64,000 nucleotides of DNA from Hymenobacter crusticola (GCF_002154225.1 NZ_MTSE01000002.1:496001-560000); one strand, 5' to 3'; positions 52,432 to 61,978 are shown, counted from the stretch's first letter. The notes: a model not told the origin generated them from the sequence alone. A program made the numbers and translations.

Positions 52432-53409
52432 CTACAACCCCAATAGTTCGCCTGCTGCACCAAAGGCTGACTTCTGGCCGCTGATTACCTGCTGACGCAA
52501 AGAAGCTAGCTGCACTTGCACTTCGGGGCGCGCATAGAAGCGCTCTTCTAGGCCGTGGCGGATGGCTTCGTGGAGCCAGTGCAGGTTTTGCTGCTGCCGC
52601 CGCCGCTGGAAGTAGCCGCTGGCCTGGGTTTGCTGCGTGTAGTTTTGAATGACCTCCCACACTTGCGGCACGCCCGCGCCGCTCACCGCCGAGCTGGTCG
52701 TGACCACCGGCTGCCAGCCCGAGTCGGTGGCAGGGAAGAGGTGCAAAGCGTTTTGGTATTCGCGGCGGGCCCGGCGAGCCGCCAGCTCGTTGCCGCCATC
52801 GGCTTTGGTGATGGAAATGGCGTCGGCCATTTCCATGATGCCTTTTTTGATGCCCTGTAGCTCGTCGCCGGCGCCGGCTAGCATCAGCAGCAGGAAGAAG
52901 TCGACCATGCCGTGCACGGCGGTTTCGCTTTGGCCCACGCCCACCGTTTCCACGAAAATGACGTCGTAGCCAGCTGCTTCGCACAGGAGCAGGGCCTCGC
53001 GGGTGCTGCGCGTGACGCCGCCCAAGGAGCGCCCCGCCGGCGACGGCCGGATGTACGCCTGCGGATGCGCGGCCAACTGAGTCATGCGGGTTTTGTCGCC
53101 CAGGATGCTGCCGCCGCTGCGCTGGCTCGTAGGGTCGACGGCTAACACGGCCAGCCGCTTGTGCTGCTCATTCACTAGAAACAGGCCTAGGGCTTCAATA
53201 AACGTGCTTTTGCCCACGCCCGGCACGCCCGTAATGCCTACCCGCACCGACTGGCCCGCGTGCGGCAACACCCGATCGAGCACCTGCTGCGTGAGAGCTT
53301 GGTCGGAAGCTAGGGTGCTTTCCGCGAGGGTAATGGTTTGGCTGAGCACGACGCGGTTGCCGGCCAGGATGCCATCGGCGTATTGATCAGCGGAGAGGCG
53401 CTTGAGCAA
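52432..53409 (-). CDS. meaB: Methylmalonyl-CoA mutase-associated GTPase
   Basis: P-loop GTPase chaperone of 325 aa that loads and protects the cobalamin of methylmalonyl-CoA mutase. The Walker A motif is GITGVPGVGKST (58-69), with LAVDPTSQRSGGSILGDKTRM, FVETVGVGQSE and ITKAD following as in MeaB/ArgK. No ATG precedes the conserved start, and TTG at 53409 (LKRLSADQYADGILAG) fits the family N-terminus. The mutase genes are not in this window. Confidence 0.93.
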   Translation of the reverse strand: MLKRLSADQYADGILAGNRVVLSQTITLAESTLASDQALTQQVLDRVLPHAGQSVRVGITGVPGVGKSTFIEALGLFLVNEQHKRLAVLAVDPTSQRSGGSILGDKTRMTQLAAHPQAYIRPSPAGRSLGGVTRSTREALLLCEAAGYDVIFVETVGVGQSETAVHGMVDFFLLLMLAGAGDELQGIKKGIMEMADAISITKADGGNELAARRARREYQNALHLFPATDSGWQPVVTTSSAVSGAGVPQVWEVIQNYTQQTQASGYFQRRRQQQNLHWLHEAIRHGLEERFYARPEVQVQLASLRQQVISGQKSAFGAAGELLGL

Positions 53410-53624
53410 GGAACAAAGAGTTAAGCAGACAGAACGTGTACGAGGAGCCTAGCAGCGCAGGTTCCAAATTGGTAGGTGCAGGGGATGACGCTGACGTAAT
53501 AGGAAGTACTATTTATTCTAGGGTTTTCAATAAATTGTCCGCTGATGCACTGCGCGGTACTGGCTTAAAAGTAGCAGATTGCCTGCGCTTCCAGGTTCTT
53601 TCCCTTTCTCGAACCCACCTATCT

Positions 53625-55028
53625 ATGAAGAAACAACTTACGCTATTCTTAGCCGCTCTCGGGCTGGCTTTGCCAACTTGCTTATACGCCCAAAACGAGC
53701 TGGGAAACTTCTCCGCGACGGGACGCGGGGGTGTCATCAACACGTTTGCCACCGACTATCAAGTGATTGGCGTGAACCCCGCCAACCTAGGTCGCGGGGG
53801 TGGGGCGCGGGTGGCCTTCACCATTGGCGAGGTTAGTGGGGCAGCTAACTCTCAGTCGCTTACTAGGCAGCAGCTCAAAAACTTTGTTTACAACCGCGAC
53901 CAAAGCCTGACCTTGGCCGATAAGCAAGGCCTAGCGCGCTCCTTTACTTCAGATAATGCGCTCAACGTGAATGCCGGTGCTACGGCGTTCGGCTTATCCG
54001 TGCAACTGCCCGTGATTGGTGGCATTGCCGTGAGCAGCCGGCAGCGCGTAGTAGGACACGTAGAATTGAATAGGGACGCAGCCGAGCTCTTATTTTTAGG
54101 AGAAGATGCTCCCATTTACGCCAACTACGACCCAAATAGCGGGAAGGTGCCGCTTATTTCGGAAGTACTGGCGGGCTCAGCCGTGCAAGCTTCCTTCCTG
54201 AACGAATACAACATTGCCTGGGGTAAGAAACTCCTTGATCTGCCAGCGTTTCAGCTGTCGGCGGGTGTGGGCTACCGCTACGTGCAGGGCTTCGGCGTGA
54301 TGGATATCCGCATTCAGCCCGGCGACCTAAAGGCGTACAGCTCCTTGTCGCCGGTGTTCAACATCGACTACAGCAGCATCAGCGCTGGCAACCCCGACTT
54401 CAACGCGCAAGTGGATGGCGGCCTCGAAAAGACCGGCAAGGGCCACGGCTTCGACCTAGGGGTAGCCGCCGAAATTGGTAAAATGATACGTGTGGGCTTG
54501 TCCGTTACCGACATCGGCCACATGACTTGGGAAGGCAATTTGCTGTCGGCCAACGATCAGAAGCTGAAAAAGCTTAATTCGACCGGGGTAGGAACCTACA
54601 ACTTCTTCAAGGAAGCTTCCGAAATTTTGGCTTCCGGCACCGACAGCTTGTTTCAGTACCAAGCTGGCCAAGCCCGCCGCGCCAACCTGCCCACCAAGCT
54701 GCGCGCCGGCTTTGGGGTGCGCATCAGCGAGTTTCTCGAAACCGGTCTCGACGTGACGCTGCCGCTCAACAGTGTGGCCGGCAACTACGTTTCGCCCTAC
54801 GTAGGCGCAGGTATCGACTACAGCCCCAAACGCTGGCTGCGCCTAAGCAGCGGCCTAGCAGGTGGCGCCGGGTCACGGCTGAGTGTTCCGTTCGGTATCA
54901 CGTTCGTGAGCAAAGTATACGAAGCTGGCTTTAGCACCCGCGACGTGCCAGGCCTGCTCACGGCGAAGAACCCGTACTTATCGGCAGCCGTGGGTGTGCT
55001 GCGCTTTAAGTTTGGCAAAGCTGATTGA
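53625..55028 (+). CDS. DUF5723 outer-membrane protein
   Basis: Predicted outer-membrane beta-barrel of 467 aa. The ATG at 53625 opens a signal peptide (MKKQLTLFLAALGLALPTCLYA, then Q); the open frame upstream of it lacks this. The mature start (GVNPANLGRGGGARVAFTIGEVSG) and the many alternating strands ending in LRFKFGKAD fit the Bacteroidota DUF5723 family. The function is unknown. It is followed by a perfect hairpin. Confidence 0.82.
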   Translation: MKKQLTLFLAALGLALPTCLYAQNELGNFSATGRGGVINTFATDYQVIGVNPANLGRGGGARVAFTIGEVSGAANSQSLTRQQLKNFVYNRDQSLTLADKQGLARSFTSDNALNVNAGATAFGLSVQLPVIGGIAVSSRQRVVGHVELNRDAAELLFLGEDAPIYANYDPNSGKVPLISEVLAGSAVQASFLNEYNIAWGKKLLDLPAFQLSAGVGYRYVQGFGVMDIRIQPGDLKAYSSLSPVFNIDYSSISAGNPDFNAQVDGGLEKTGKGHGFDLGVAAEIGKMIRVGLSVTDIGHMTWEGNLLSANDQKLKKLNSTGVGTYNFFKEASEILASGTDSLFQYQAGQARRANLPTKLRAGFGVRISEFLETGLDVTLPLNSVAGNYVSPYVGAGIDYSPKRWLRLSSGLAGGAGSRLSVPFGITFVSKVYEAGFSTRDVPGLLTAKNPYLSAAVGVLRFKFGKAD

Positions 55029-55031
55029 GCG

Positions 55032-55063
55032 CGGTAGCGCGAAGCGTGAGCTTCGCGCTACCG
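55032..55063. repeat. Perfect GC-rich hairpin, 13-bp arms
   Basis: CGGTAGCGCGAAG (55032-55044) and its exact complement (55051-55063) surround a six-base loop between two convergent genes. It lacks a T-run, so it may be a REP-like palindrome or an RNA-stabilising hairpin rather than a standard terminator. Confidence 0.6.
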
Positions 55064-55083
55064 GCTTGTGGCGCTGCCCAGCC

Positions 55084-56175
55084 TTACGGATTGCGCAGAA
55101 AAATTGGCAGCCCTAGCTTGCTGCGCCGGCCACCTAGGTTCAGGCCATCATCGAGGTAGTTGCAGGCTTTACCAACGGCATTTGGGTTCTGGATGACACC
55201 TAGGTAGGGGTTGTCCTCGCGGGCCACGTAGATTTTGCCGTCGGGGCCGAGCTGCAAGCTGCCCACTTTACGGTTGGCCGAGTTGCCTACGGGCGTCACC
55301 TTATTCGTAGCTAGGTCGAACTGCCACACCTGCGCGTTGCCGCCGCCGGTGCCGTTGCTGCTGCCGTAGAGCTTGGTGCCATCGGGCGAAAACTCCACGC
55401 CGTAGGCTTCTTCGTAAGGACCAAAGGAGCGGGGCTTACTCACCTGCCCGGTGCGCCGATCGAAGTTGAATACTTCAAACTTGTTGCTTTCGCGCCACAG
55501 GGCACTGGCGAGCTTGGTGCCATCAGGCGAAAACTTCAGGCACCCGATGGCATTGCGGCCGGGGCCAGCGTTCATGCTGCCCACATTGCTCATCACGGGT
55601 TTGCCAGTCACGCCATCGGCCGTTACGAGGTAGGATACGAACGCATTGGAATTCCAGCGGTGGGCCACCACCCACACGTCGCGGCCGTTCTGGTGCCGCA
55701 CGGCGGCTAGCTTTTCGGCCACGGGCGTGATGAGCAAGAGGTTGGCGCGGGGCACATCCCCTAGGCCATTGTCGCGCGTCATATCCACGATGGAGTAGCG
55801 CAAGCCGTTCACGCCGCCTTGCGGAGCCGTGGTGAACACGTAAAATATATTGCCACTGCCAGGGTCTGGCACGACCAGGGCGCTTTGGGTGCTGGAGCCG
55901 CTGCCCATCAGCTTGCGGCCGTTGGGCATCACCTGGTGCTGGCGGTTGAAGATGTTTTCGCCGTTGGTGTAGAACAGCAGCTGGCCGCGGCTAGTAGTGG
56001 CCACAGCACTGCCTTCGTACGTCGTCATTTTGCTGTCGAGCAGCGGAGTAGGCTGCGCATCGGCAAACGAGAGGCCCGCCTGCTGACCAAAGTACCAGAT
56101 GGAGCTTTCGCCCTGAGCATGAGCCCAAAAACTAGGTGTGCTGAGCAGCAACACTAGCAGAAAACGATAAAACAT
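55084..56175 (-). CDS. Secreted beta-propeller (PD40/WD40-like) protein
   Basis: Exported protein of 363 aa (signal peptide 1-20, ending AHAQ). The N-terminus SSIWYFGQQAGLSF and the blades LKFSPDGTKLASALW, VEFSPDGTKLYGSS and LQLGPDGKIYVARED match the propeller that opens many Bacteroidota gliding-motility-associated proteins. Those proteins normally continue with PKD domains and a type IX secretion C-terminus. This one stops after the propeller at a proline-rich GLPIFLRNP, which is also where the domain usually ends. Confidence 0.82.
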   Translation of the reverse strand: MFYRFLLVLLLSTPSFWAHAQGESSIWYFGQQAGLSFADAQPTPLLDSKMTTYEGSAVATTSRGQLLFYTNGENIFNRQHQVMPNGRKLMGSGSSTQSALVVPDPGSGNIFYVFTTAPQGGVNGLRYSIVDMTRDNGLGDVPRANLLLITPVAEKLAAVRHQNGRDVWVVAHRWNSNAFVSYLVTADGVTGKPVMSNVGSMNAGPGRNAIGCLKFSPDGTKLASALWRESNKFEVFNFDRRTGQVSKPRSFGPYEEAYGVEFSPDGTKLYGSSNGTGGGNAQVWQFDLATNKVTPVGNSANRKVGSLQLGPDGKIYVAREDNPYLGVIQNPNAVGKACNYLDDGLNLGGRRSKLGLPIFLRNP

Positions 56176-56373
56176 AAGAGGGAGAGAAGAGGATACTAAC
56201 GCCAGCAGGAAGCTAGCTTACGTGCAAACGGCCCACTGGCTGCAAACGTAATGTGTGCTTTGAATCTTGCAAGCTCCCTTAGTAAGTGGCGTTGGATTTT
56301 ATACGCAAACACCAAGCTGCCTAGGCTAACAGAAGCTAGCGTAAGGCCACGCTCAAACGCCTCAGCCCGCTGG

Positions 56374-57061
56374 CTATGACTTTCGGTAGAAGCGGTAACC
56401 AACTTCTAAGATAATCTGCTGTAAGTTCTGATGCAGGTAGTGTGACTGTTGCTGAAATTGAATCGTGCGCCGGTACTGGGTTAGGCCCCATTCGTAGCGC
56501 GCATTAACATCGAGCCGCCACAGGCTGACGCCAACCCCAGCTTGTAGGGCGGCCTGCAACCGAGCCGGTGGCGCGGCCAACGCATCAGCGACGGCCTGCA
56601 CGTCGGAGCTGGTGAATTGTCGGTTATTAATCGTGTTGCGAAGATGATACCCAAGGCTAAGTCCCGCAAACAGGCGAAGCGGCCCCGATTGATAGCCTGC
56701 CAAGAGTCGAGCGTCGAGGTGCCGGATGCGTTGGGCGGCGTACTGCAGCGAGCCTAGGTTGTAGCTTATTCCTATCGGTGTAGCTAGGGTTGAAACGTAG
56801 CCGATTTCTGGCTGCGCATACCAACCGCCCCACCTGCCAGCGGCCAAAGAGGGTGATGCCATTCCCCGTTTCATCATTCGACTGATCTGCCTGCGGATCG
56901 ATGGTAACGGAGCCTAGCTTGGAAGCCGATTGGCCGGAGTGTAGCCGCGCAATGTTGAAGCTGCCGCTGACGCCTAGCGCCTGGAGCTGTTGGCCCTGCG
57001 CAGTACTAACTGCGCCAAGAATAAACAGCGAGACTACGACGGAAGTAAACGTGTTTTGCAT
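56374..57061 (-). pseudogene. PorT-like outer-membrane barrel with a one-base frameshift
   Basis: Two overlapping frames join into one outer-membrane barrel. From ATG 57061 the first frame gives a signal peptide (MQNTFTSVVVSLFILGAVSTAQG) and reads to NGITLFGRWQVG. The second frame continues as GGWYAQPEIGYVSTLATPIG and ends with the barrel-closing LEVGYRFYRKS. The switch is at a run of four G (CCCC at 56828-56831 on the plus strand): removing one G gives the natural RWQVGGWYAQPEIGY. The intact product would be about 228 aa. It is either a pseudogene, a length error in the sequence, or a slippage site. Confidence 0.75.
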
Positions 57062-57176
57062 AATGAATGAGGGATAAAGGATACCGAAGAATGCACATGA
57101 ACTAATAGCAGTAAGGAAAGGATAAATAGCTGTATTGCAAACGACAATGGGCGATAGTTTTGGTGAAAGCCTCACC

Positions 57177-57713
57177 TCAAATCGGCCACTCGCCCGCTAG
57201 CAACCTAGGTAGCAATGGCTGCACAATGAGGTAAGTGGCTCCCCACAGACGGTGCTCGCCTACCTGAAAAAAGGGAAAGCGCGCCGACGCGTCCCGGGTA
57301 GGTGACCAGAACTCACCCTCTTGCAAGGTACTGGGGTTGGCTAGGTGGCGTACGCTCACGACTAGCACTTCCGCGATTTCGTGTTCCATGGGCAGCCAGG
57401 CAACGGGTGGCACGATGCTCCCCAGGAATGGCGTGATCAGGAAGTTACTGCCATACGTTGGAATGGCTGGCAGCGTGTCCAGGATTTGCACATCGGTGGT
57501 AGGCAGGCCGGTTTCTTCCCACGTTTCGCGCAGGGCAGTATCCACAAGCGAGGCATCGGTAGGCTCCGGTTTACCGCCGGGAAAAGCAAGCTGTCCGCCG
57601 TGAATACCGAAGTCGCCGCGACGCACTAGTACGAGTTGCAGTTCGCCAGCGGCATCACGATAAATAGGCACCAGCACGGCAGCTTGGCGGAGAGGGGCAG
57701 CAGAAAAACGCAT
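57177..57713 (-). CDS. NUDIX hydrolase, CoA pyrophosphatase type
   Basis: Protein of 178 aa from the ATG at 57713. The Nudix box is intact (GGKPEPTDASLVDTALRETWEETG, about 46-69, given in part as R62-E63-x-x-E66-E67-x-G69). The preceding HGGQLAFPGG is the UPF0035 signature of CoA diphosphatases. It probably cleaves CoA or its derivatives to 3',5'-ADP and acyl-phosphopantetheine. A -7 element (TACTTTTG on the minus strand, 57742-57735) lies 22 bases upstream. Confidence 0.88.
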   Translation of the reverse strand: MRFSAAPLRQAAVLVPIYRDAAGELQLVLVRRGDFGIHGGQLAFPGGKPEPTDASLVDTALRETWEETGLPTTDVQILDTLPAIPTYGSNFLITPFLGSIVPPVAWLPMEHEIAEVLVVSVRHLANPSTLQEGEFWSPTRDASARFPFFQVGEHRLWGATYLIVQPLLPRLLAGEWPI

Positions 57714-57734
57714 ATTAAGAAGCAAGAATAACGA

Positions 57735-57801
57735 CAAAAGTAGTGCGCCAATCAGCTCGGCGCTGTAAGCTCGTAAGTAGAGGCGTGCGCTCGTACCTTT
57801 G
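57735..57801. promoter_or_regulatory. Divergent -7 elements for the NUDIX and flavoprotein genes
   Basis: On the minus strand 57742-57735 reads TACTTTTG and on the plus strand 57794-57801 reads TACCTTTG. Both fit TAnnTTTG and point outward to the two divergent genes. Neither has a clean -33 TTG. Confidence 0.4.
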
Positions 57802-57827
57802 GTTCCATCCTCCTGCTACTACCACCC

Positions 57828-58973
57828 GTGTCTACTGCCTACGACGTTGCCATTATCGGAGCCGGACCCGCCGGCACAGCTTGCGCGCTAGCTTTGCGCG
57901 GGAGCGGTTTGCGCGTCGTGCTGCTCGACCGGGCCAAGTTTCCCCGCGACAAAGTGTGCGGCGACATCATTCCGAGTCCTGCGTTGAAGGCGTTGCGCAC
58001 GCTCTCTATGGAGCTGTACGAGGAAATACTCGCGCTAACCCGCAAAGCTGAAGCCCCTACAAGTTGCCTGATCACGCCCGACGGCCACCAGGTACGATTT
58101 CATTGGAAGGGCCGTACGTTCAACAGCGCCCGGTTGCACTTCGACGAACACCTGCTGAATACGGTTAAGAAGCACACGGATGTGCACGTGCTGGAAAGCA
58201 AGCCTGTGGTAGGAGTCGCGCTAGCTTCCGACCACGCTGTGCTGACCACTGCTGACGGCGACTCGCTCACCGCACGCTTAGTTATTGGCTGCGACGGCGC
58301 TAATTCGGTGGTAGCGCGCAAGCTCACGCCGCGCTCTTTCGACCGGACCCGGCACTGCGTAGCCGTGCGCGCTTACTTCAGCGGCGTGACCAACATGCCC
58401 GAGCGTACCAACGAGCTCTACTTTTTGCGCGAATACCTACCAGGATACTTTTGGGTTTTTCCGGTTGGAGAGGGCATGTACAACGTGGGTTTTGGCATGC
58501 TGTCGGCCACCGCCGCGGCGCAGAAGCTCGATCTGAAAAAGGTCTTGCTGGCGATTGTGCAGGAGCACCCCCAAGTAGCCGGGCGTTTTGTTGATGCTAC
58601 CCAGATATCGGCTATCGGCGGGGCAGGGCTGCCGCTGGGAGGTACGCAGCGCCCCATTGCCGGTGCCGGCTTTCTGCTAGCCGGCGACGCGGCTTCGTTG
58701 GTAGAGCCGCTGCTAGGGCATGGTATCGACACGGCTATGCAAAGCGGCATGCTGGCGGCTGAGCAGGTGAAGCGGTGTTTTGCCAGCCAAGATTTCAGTG
58801 CTGCCGCCATGCAATACTATACCCATGCGGTTCAGGAAAAGCTAGGTCGTAAGCTGGCCCGCAACTATTGGCTGATGCGCTTTCTATCCAACAAACCGCG
58901 GCTAGTGAGTGCTAGCTTTCGTTTAGCCAGCAACTCACTCTTGCAGAAATGGCTCGTGCGCGCTGTTGGCTGA
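57828..58973 (+). CDS. Geranylgeranyl reductase-like FAD oxidoreductase
   Basis: Flavoprotein of 381 aa in the geranylgeranyl-reductase/p-hydroxybenzoate-hydroxylase superfamily. G11-x-G-x-x-G16 (AIIGAGPAGTACALAL) binds FAD. The family motifs FPRDKVCGDIIPSPAL, ARLVIGCDGANSVVARKL and FLLAGDAASLVEPLLGHGIDTA are complete. These proteins reduce isoprenoid chains or hydroxylate aromatics, and reduction of the menaquinone or other prenyl tail is one possibility. The start is GTG at 57828. The UbiA operon is far away in this window, so no direct link is claimed. Confidence 0.87.
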   Translation: MSTAYDVAIIGAGPAGTACALALRGSGLRVVLLDRAKFPRDKVCGDIIPSPALKALRTLSMELYEEILALTRKAEAPTSCLITPDGHQVRFHWKGRTFNSARLHFDEHLLNTVKKHTDVHVLESKPVVGVALASDHAVLTTADGDSLTARLVIGCDGANSVVARKLTPRSFDRTRHCVAVRAYFSGVTNMPERTNELYFLREYLPGYFWVFPVGEGMYNVGFGMLSATAAAQKLDLKKVLLAIVQEHPQVAGRFVDATQISAIGGAGLPLGGTQRPIAGAGFLLAGDAASLVEPLLGHGIDTAMQSGMLAAEQVKRCFASQDFSAAAMQYYTHAVQEKLGRKLARNYWLMRFLSNKPRLVSASFRLASNSLLQKWLVRAVG

Positions 58974-59001
58974 TAAATAAGCGAGCAGGTGGTAGCTGTA
59001 T

Positions 59002-59436
59002 TCACTCTGCTTCAAATACCAGTTGGGGCTTAGCGTTTTGTGCATCATAAAGGCGCAGGCTGCCGTCGGCTACTTCGTAGCGAACAATGGTTGGGAGCGC
59101 CGCTAAGTAACGAGCCGCTACCGTGGGGCTGTTGCAAGTGGGGGTAGCTAGGGTCAGCGGCTCTAGGCTTAGCTGTTGCGTGGCGGGCTTGTAGGCAAAC
59201 TTGCCGTTGAAAGCAGTGTAAGTAGCTAGGCCATTCACTAAGTTGTTCGCCCTGAACTCGATGTAAGAATCAAAGTCGTAGCTGTAGCTGGAAGCCAATA
59301 GCGGAAAGTTGCCTACATACGTTAGCTTCCAGCGGGTATTTAACAACGCGCTTCCAGGCGCCAGATCGGAATCTTCCTGACAACTAACAAGCAGCAGAGC
59401 AACGCTTGCCAAACAACTACTGACGTATCGGCGCAT
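59002..59436 (-). CDS. META/HslJ-like lipoprotein
   Basis: Small lipoprotein of 144 aa with lipobox ALLLVSC. The body is a beta-rich domain beginning with LLNTRWKLTYVGN and containing YIEFRANNLVNGLATYTAFNGKFAY, which fits the META/HslJ-like domain common in Bacteroidota lipoproteins. The Cys in TPTCNSP may be disulfide-linked. The function is unknown. Confidence 0.62.
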   Translation of the reverse strand: MRRYVSSCLASVALLLVSCQEDSDLAPGSALLNTRWKLTYVGNFPLLASSYSYDFDSYIEFRANNLVNGLATYTAFNGKFAYKPATQQLSLEPLTLATPTCNSPTVAARYLAALPTIVRYEVADGSLRLYDAQNAKPQLVFEAE

Positions 59437-59562
59437 AACCAGTTTTGTAAAGGGAATCCGCTAAGAAGATCAAGCGGACCTACGAAAGGTTGCATGATTT
59501 ATGTTGGCCGCCGCTGACCGTGCAACGAATAGGCTGGTAGCACGAAGTGCCCGGTGTGCTGC

Positions 59563-60354
59563 TTACCCAATGCTGCGAATTACGCCGCCATCTACGCGCA
59601 CCGAAGCGCCGTTGGTTGCGGAGGCGAGCGGGCTAGCTAGGTACACCACTAGGTTGGCTACTTCCTCGGTAGTGGCAAAGCGCTGTAGTAACGAGGAAGG
59701 GCGCGCATGCTGGAAAAAGTCGTGCTCGGCTTCTTCTGCCGACTTGCCTTCGGCCGCTAGCTTTTTGATAAAGTCCTGCACGCCCTCCGACGCCGTGGGG
59801 CCGGGCAGTACCGAGTTGACCGTCACGTTGGTGCCTTTGGTAAGTTCCGCTAAGCCTCGCGCTACGGCTAGCTGCGCCGTTTTGGTAGTACCGTAGTGAA
59901 TCATCTCTTCGGGAATCTGGAAGGCCGATTCGCTGGAGATGAACAGAATGCGCCCCGCGTTCTGGCTGAGCATCTGGGGGAAGTAGTGGCGCGAGAGCCG
60001 CACGCCACTCAGCACGTTTACCTCAAAGAACCGCATCCAATCCTCGTCGCTAATTTCGGCGAAAGGCTTCGGCTCGAAGATGCCCACGTTGTTGACCAGA
60101 ATATCAACCTGCGGTACTTCTTGCAGGAGGTGCTGCACCTGCTCAGCCTGTCCAAAATCGACGGCTACGCCCCGCACTTGCGCACTAGGTGTTTGGGCTT
60201 TGATCGTGCCAATGGCTTCCTGAATGCGGGCCTCAGTGCGACCAGTGATGATAACCTGTGCGCCTTCTGCTGCTAGGCCTTGCGCAATAGCCAGGCCGAT
60301 GCCCGCCGTGGAGCCCGTGACCAAGGCAGTTTTATGGGTGAGTTGGAGGTTCAT
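59563..60354 (-). CDS. Short-chain dehydrogenase/reductase
   Basis: Classical SDR of 263 aa. The NAD(P)-binding motif is TGSTAGIG near residue 14, with NNVG near residue 88. The catalytic Ser lies in LFISSESAF, and the Tyr-x3-Lys in IHYGTTKTAQLAVARGLA. The C-terminus closes with SPLASATNGASVRVDGGVI. The substrate cannot be read from the sequence. It is monocistronic. Confidence 0.92.
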   Translation of the reverse strand: MNLQLTHKTALVTGSTAGIGLAIAQGLAAEGAQVIITGRTEARIQEAIGTIKAQTPSAQVRGVAVDFGQAEQVQHLLQEVPQVDILVNNVGIFEPKPFAEISDEDWMRFFEVNVLSGVRLSRHYFPQMLSQNAGRILFISSESAFQIPEEMIHYGTTKTAQLAVARGLAELTKGTNVTVNSVLPGPTASEGVQDFIKKLAAEGKSAEEAEHDFFQHARPSSLLQRFATTEEVANLVVYLASPLASATNGASVRVDGGVIRSIG

Positions 60355-60598
60355 AAGAGAGGACGTTCGTTGAAAGCTTCAACAAGTACCTAGGTCTACT
60401 GTTCACTAAACCCGGCAGCCCGGCTCGGAAGCGCGCAAGTAGCAGCCTGCTTTTTCATGAAGCGTTGTCTTAATCTTAAAACGTACAGATTGCCAGCACC
60501 GGGTAAAAGTGCTCTACTTTGCGTCTGTATAAGCTCTTCGATTAGCCTGAAGCACCTGGTCGTGGGCGCAGCCTAGCTGCTTACTATTTACCGCTGCT

Positions 60599-61330
60599 TC
60601 AGCGGATAGCGTAGCTGCCAACCGAGTCGACGAGCACTTCGGGTAAAGTATGATGCCGCGTGAAATACTCATAGCCAGGCTGCAAGCTCTTCCAAAAGTC
60701 GTAGTGCCGGCTGTGCTGCCGCGTAAAAAGATTTTCTTCCGTCAGTGAAAAAGGGAAAATATGCACCTGAATGTGTTGCTGGCCTGCATTATGAGCCTCC
60801 ACAGCCAGTACGTAGGCTTCCTGAATGAGCGCATCCGTAATGGGCACGCACCCAATGGTTACATCGGAGCCGTGAATGAAGATATCTTGGCCAGGATGCG
60901 CGCTACCCAGCAGCCGATCGGAGGCGTTAGGGTAGTTCAGCCCCAATGACAAATAGTAAAGGCTACGCGGGTTAAAACGGTCGAGTTCGTAGAAGCCTTC
61001 TGGTACTTGTCCATCGCCCTGCGCCCGTTTGGGACCTAGGGTGCCGGAGGTGCCGGCAATAGAATAGGTGCGCAGCAACTGGTACGGGCCTTCGCCTGCG
61101 TTGCGCCCCCATACTTCCAACCGTTGCCCAATCTTGAAGGCACGAAAGAACAACTCCAGCCGGCTAGGTTCGATGTGGTGACTTCGTAGGAGCGCTTGCA
61201 ACGGCTCCCACGTGGCCGCATATGCCGCCCGGACTCGCGGGTACAAGAGCTGTTGGTCTCGAAAAGAAGGTTCCTCTACTTGAGCGCAGCATGTGGAAAG
61301 CAACAGTATGACAGCCAGCAGAAAGCGCAT
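60599..61330 (-). CDS. L,D-transpeptidase (YafK-like)
   Basis: Exported YkuD-fold enzyme of 243 aa with a lipoprotein-like signal (LLLSTCC). The catalytic motif is H153-G-S-D-V-T-I-G-C161, with the reactive Cys at 161. The upstream EVWGRNAGEGPYQLLRTYSI and GPKRAQGDGQVPEGFY are typical of the YafK/ErfK group. It forms or cleaves 3-3 or lipoprotein cross-links to peptidoglycan. It is monocistronic. Confidence 0.9.
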   Translation of the reverse strand: MRFLLAVILLLSTCCAQVEEPSFRDQQLLYPRVRAAYAATWEPLQALLRSHHIEPSRLELFFRAFKIGQRLEVWGRNAGEGPYQLLRTYSIAGTSGTLGPKRAQGDGQVPEGFYELDRFNPRSLYYLSLGLNYPNASDRLLGSAHPGQDIFIHGSDVTIGCVPITDALIQEAYVLAVEAHNAGQQHIQVHIFPFSLTEENLFTRQHSRHYDFWKSLQPGYEYFTRHHTLPEVLVDSVGSYAIR

Positions 61331-61658
61331 AAATGGACAAGACCGCAGAAGCTAGCGCCAATCAGCTGGCGCGCCGCCCAACGACAAGCACAACGGTACC
61401 AAGCAGGTAATAAGTATATATTTATATGAATAAAATAGCGCAACTGAGCAGAACAACGGGATAAAGCTCGTAGAGAAAGATTGCGCACAATACGATTGGG
61501 CGAGTAGCTACTACCGTTCGGGTCTGTATTAGGAGATTTGGCCGAAACATTCCATTTGGTGCGGCGGTAGCCTTTTCCTTTGCATAGCAAATCAGCAAGT
61601 CCTCAACACCTAGCTCTTGCCTTTATCCTTACCTGCTGTCCGTCTCCTAAACTAGAAT
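61331..61658. other. 328-base divergent intergenic region
   Basis: This gap lies between the L,D-transpeptidase and a small secreted protein. TTCCTTTG at about 61573-61580 is one mismatch from the TAnnTTTG -7 box. There is an AT-rich patch near 61408-61425. No RNA gene or credible ORF was seen. Confidence 0.4.
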
Positions 61659-61850
61659 ATGCACACCTGTTTTACCCGTTTTGCTGCTTTTGCTCTGCTG
61701 TTATTCGTGATGCTAAGCGCCACCGCTACATTCGCTGCTACGCCTTACACCCGCGCCGTAACCCGCGGTCATGGCTATGCACACCGACCATACTACAAGC
61801 CGTATCATGGCGCGAAACACCGGGGTCTGCTGAGCTTGCTACATCGCTAA
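61659..61850 (+). CDS. Small secreted basic protein
   Basis: A 63-aa protein with a signal peptide (1-26, ending FAA) and a mature part of about 37 residues rich in His, Tyr, Arg and Lys (RGHGYAHRPYYKPYHGAKH). The composition suggests metal or polyanion binding, but no family is recognised. A strong terminator follows, which supports it being a real gene. Confidence 0.5.
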   Translation: MHTCFTRFAAFALLLFVMLSATATFAATPYTRAVTRGHGYAHRPYYKPYHGAKHRGLLSLLHR

Positions 61851-61922
61851 TCAGCTTACTTGGGACACGTCAAATACCGCTAGCATCGTTTACCCGGAAA
61901 TACACACGCCTATATTGCAACA

Positions 61923-61966
61923 CCGCCCCTGGCAGGTCTTACAGACTAGCTAGGGGCGGCTTTTTT
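61923..61966 (+). terminator. Rho-independent terminator
   Basis: CCGCCCCT (61923-61930) pairs with AGGGGCGG (61952-61959) around a 21-base loop, then T6. It lies between the small secreted protein and the convergent MFS gene. Confidence 0.78.
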
Positions 61967-61978
61967 AGGGGGTTGCGG

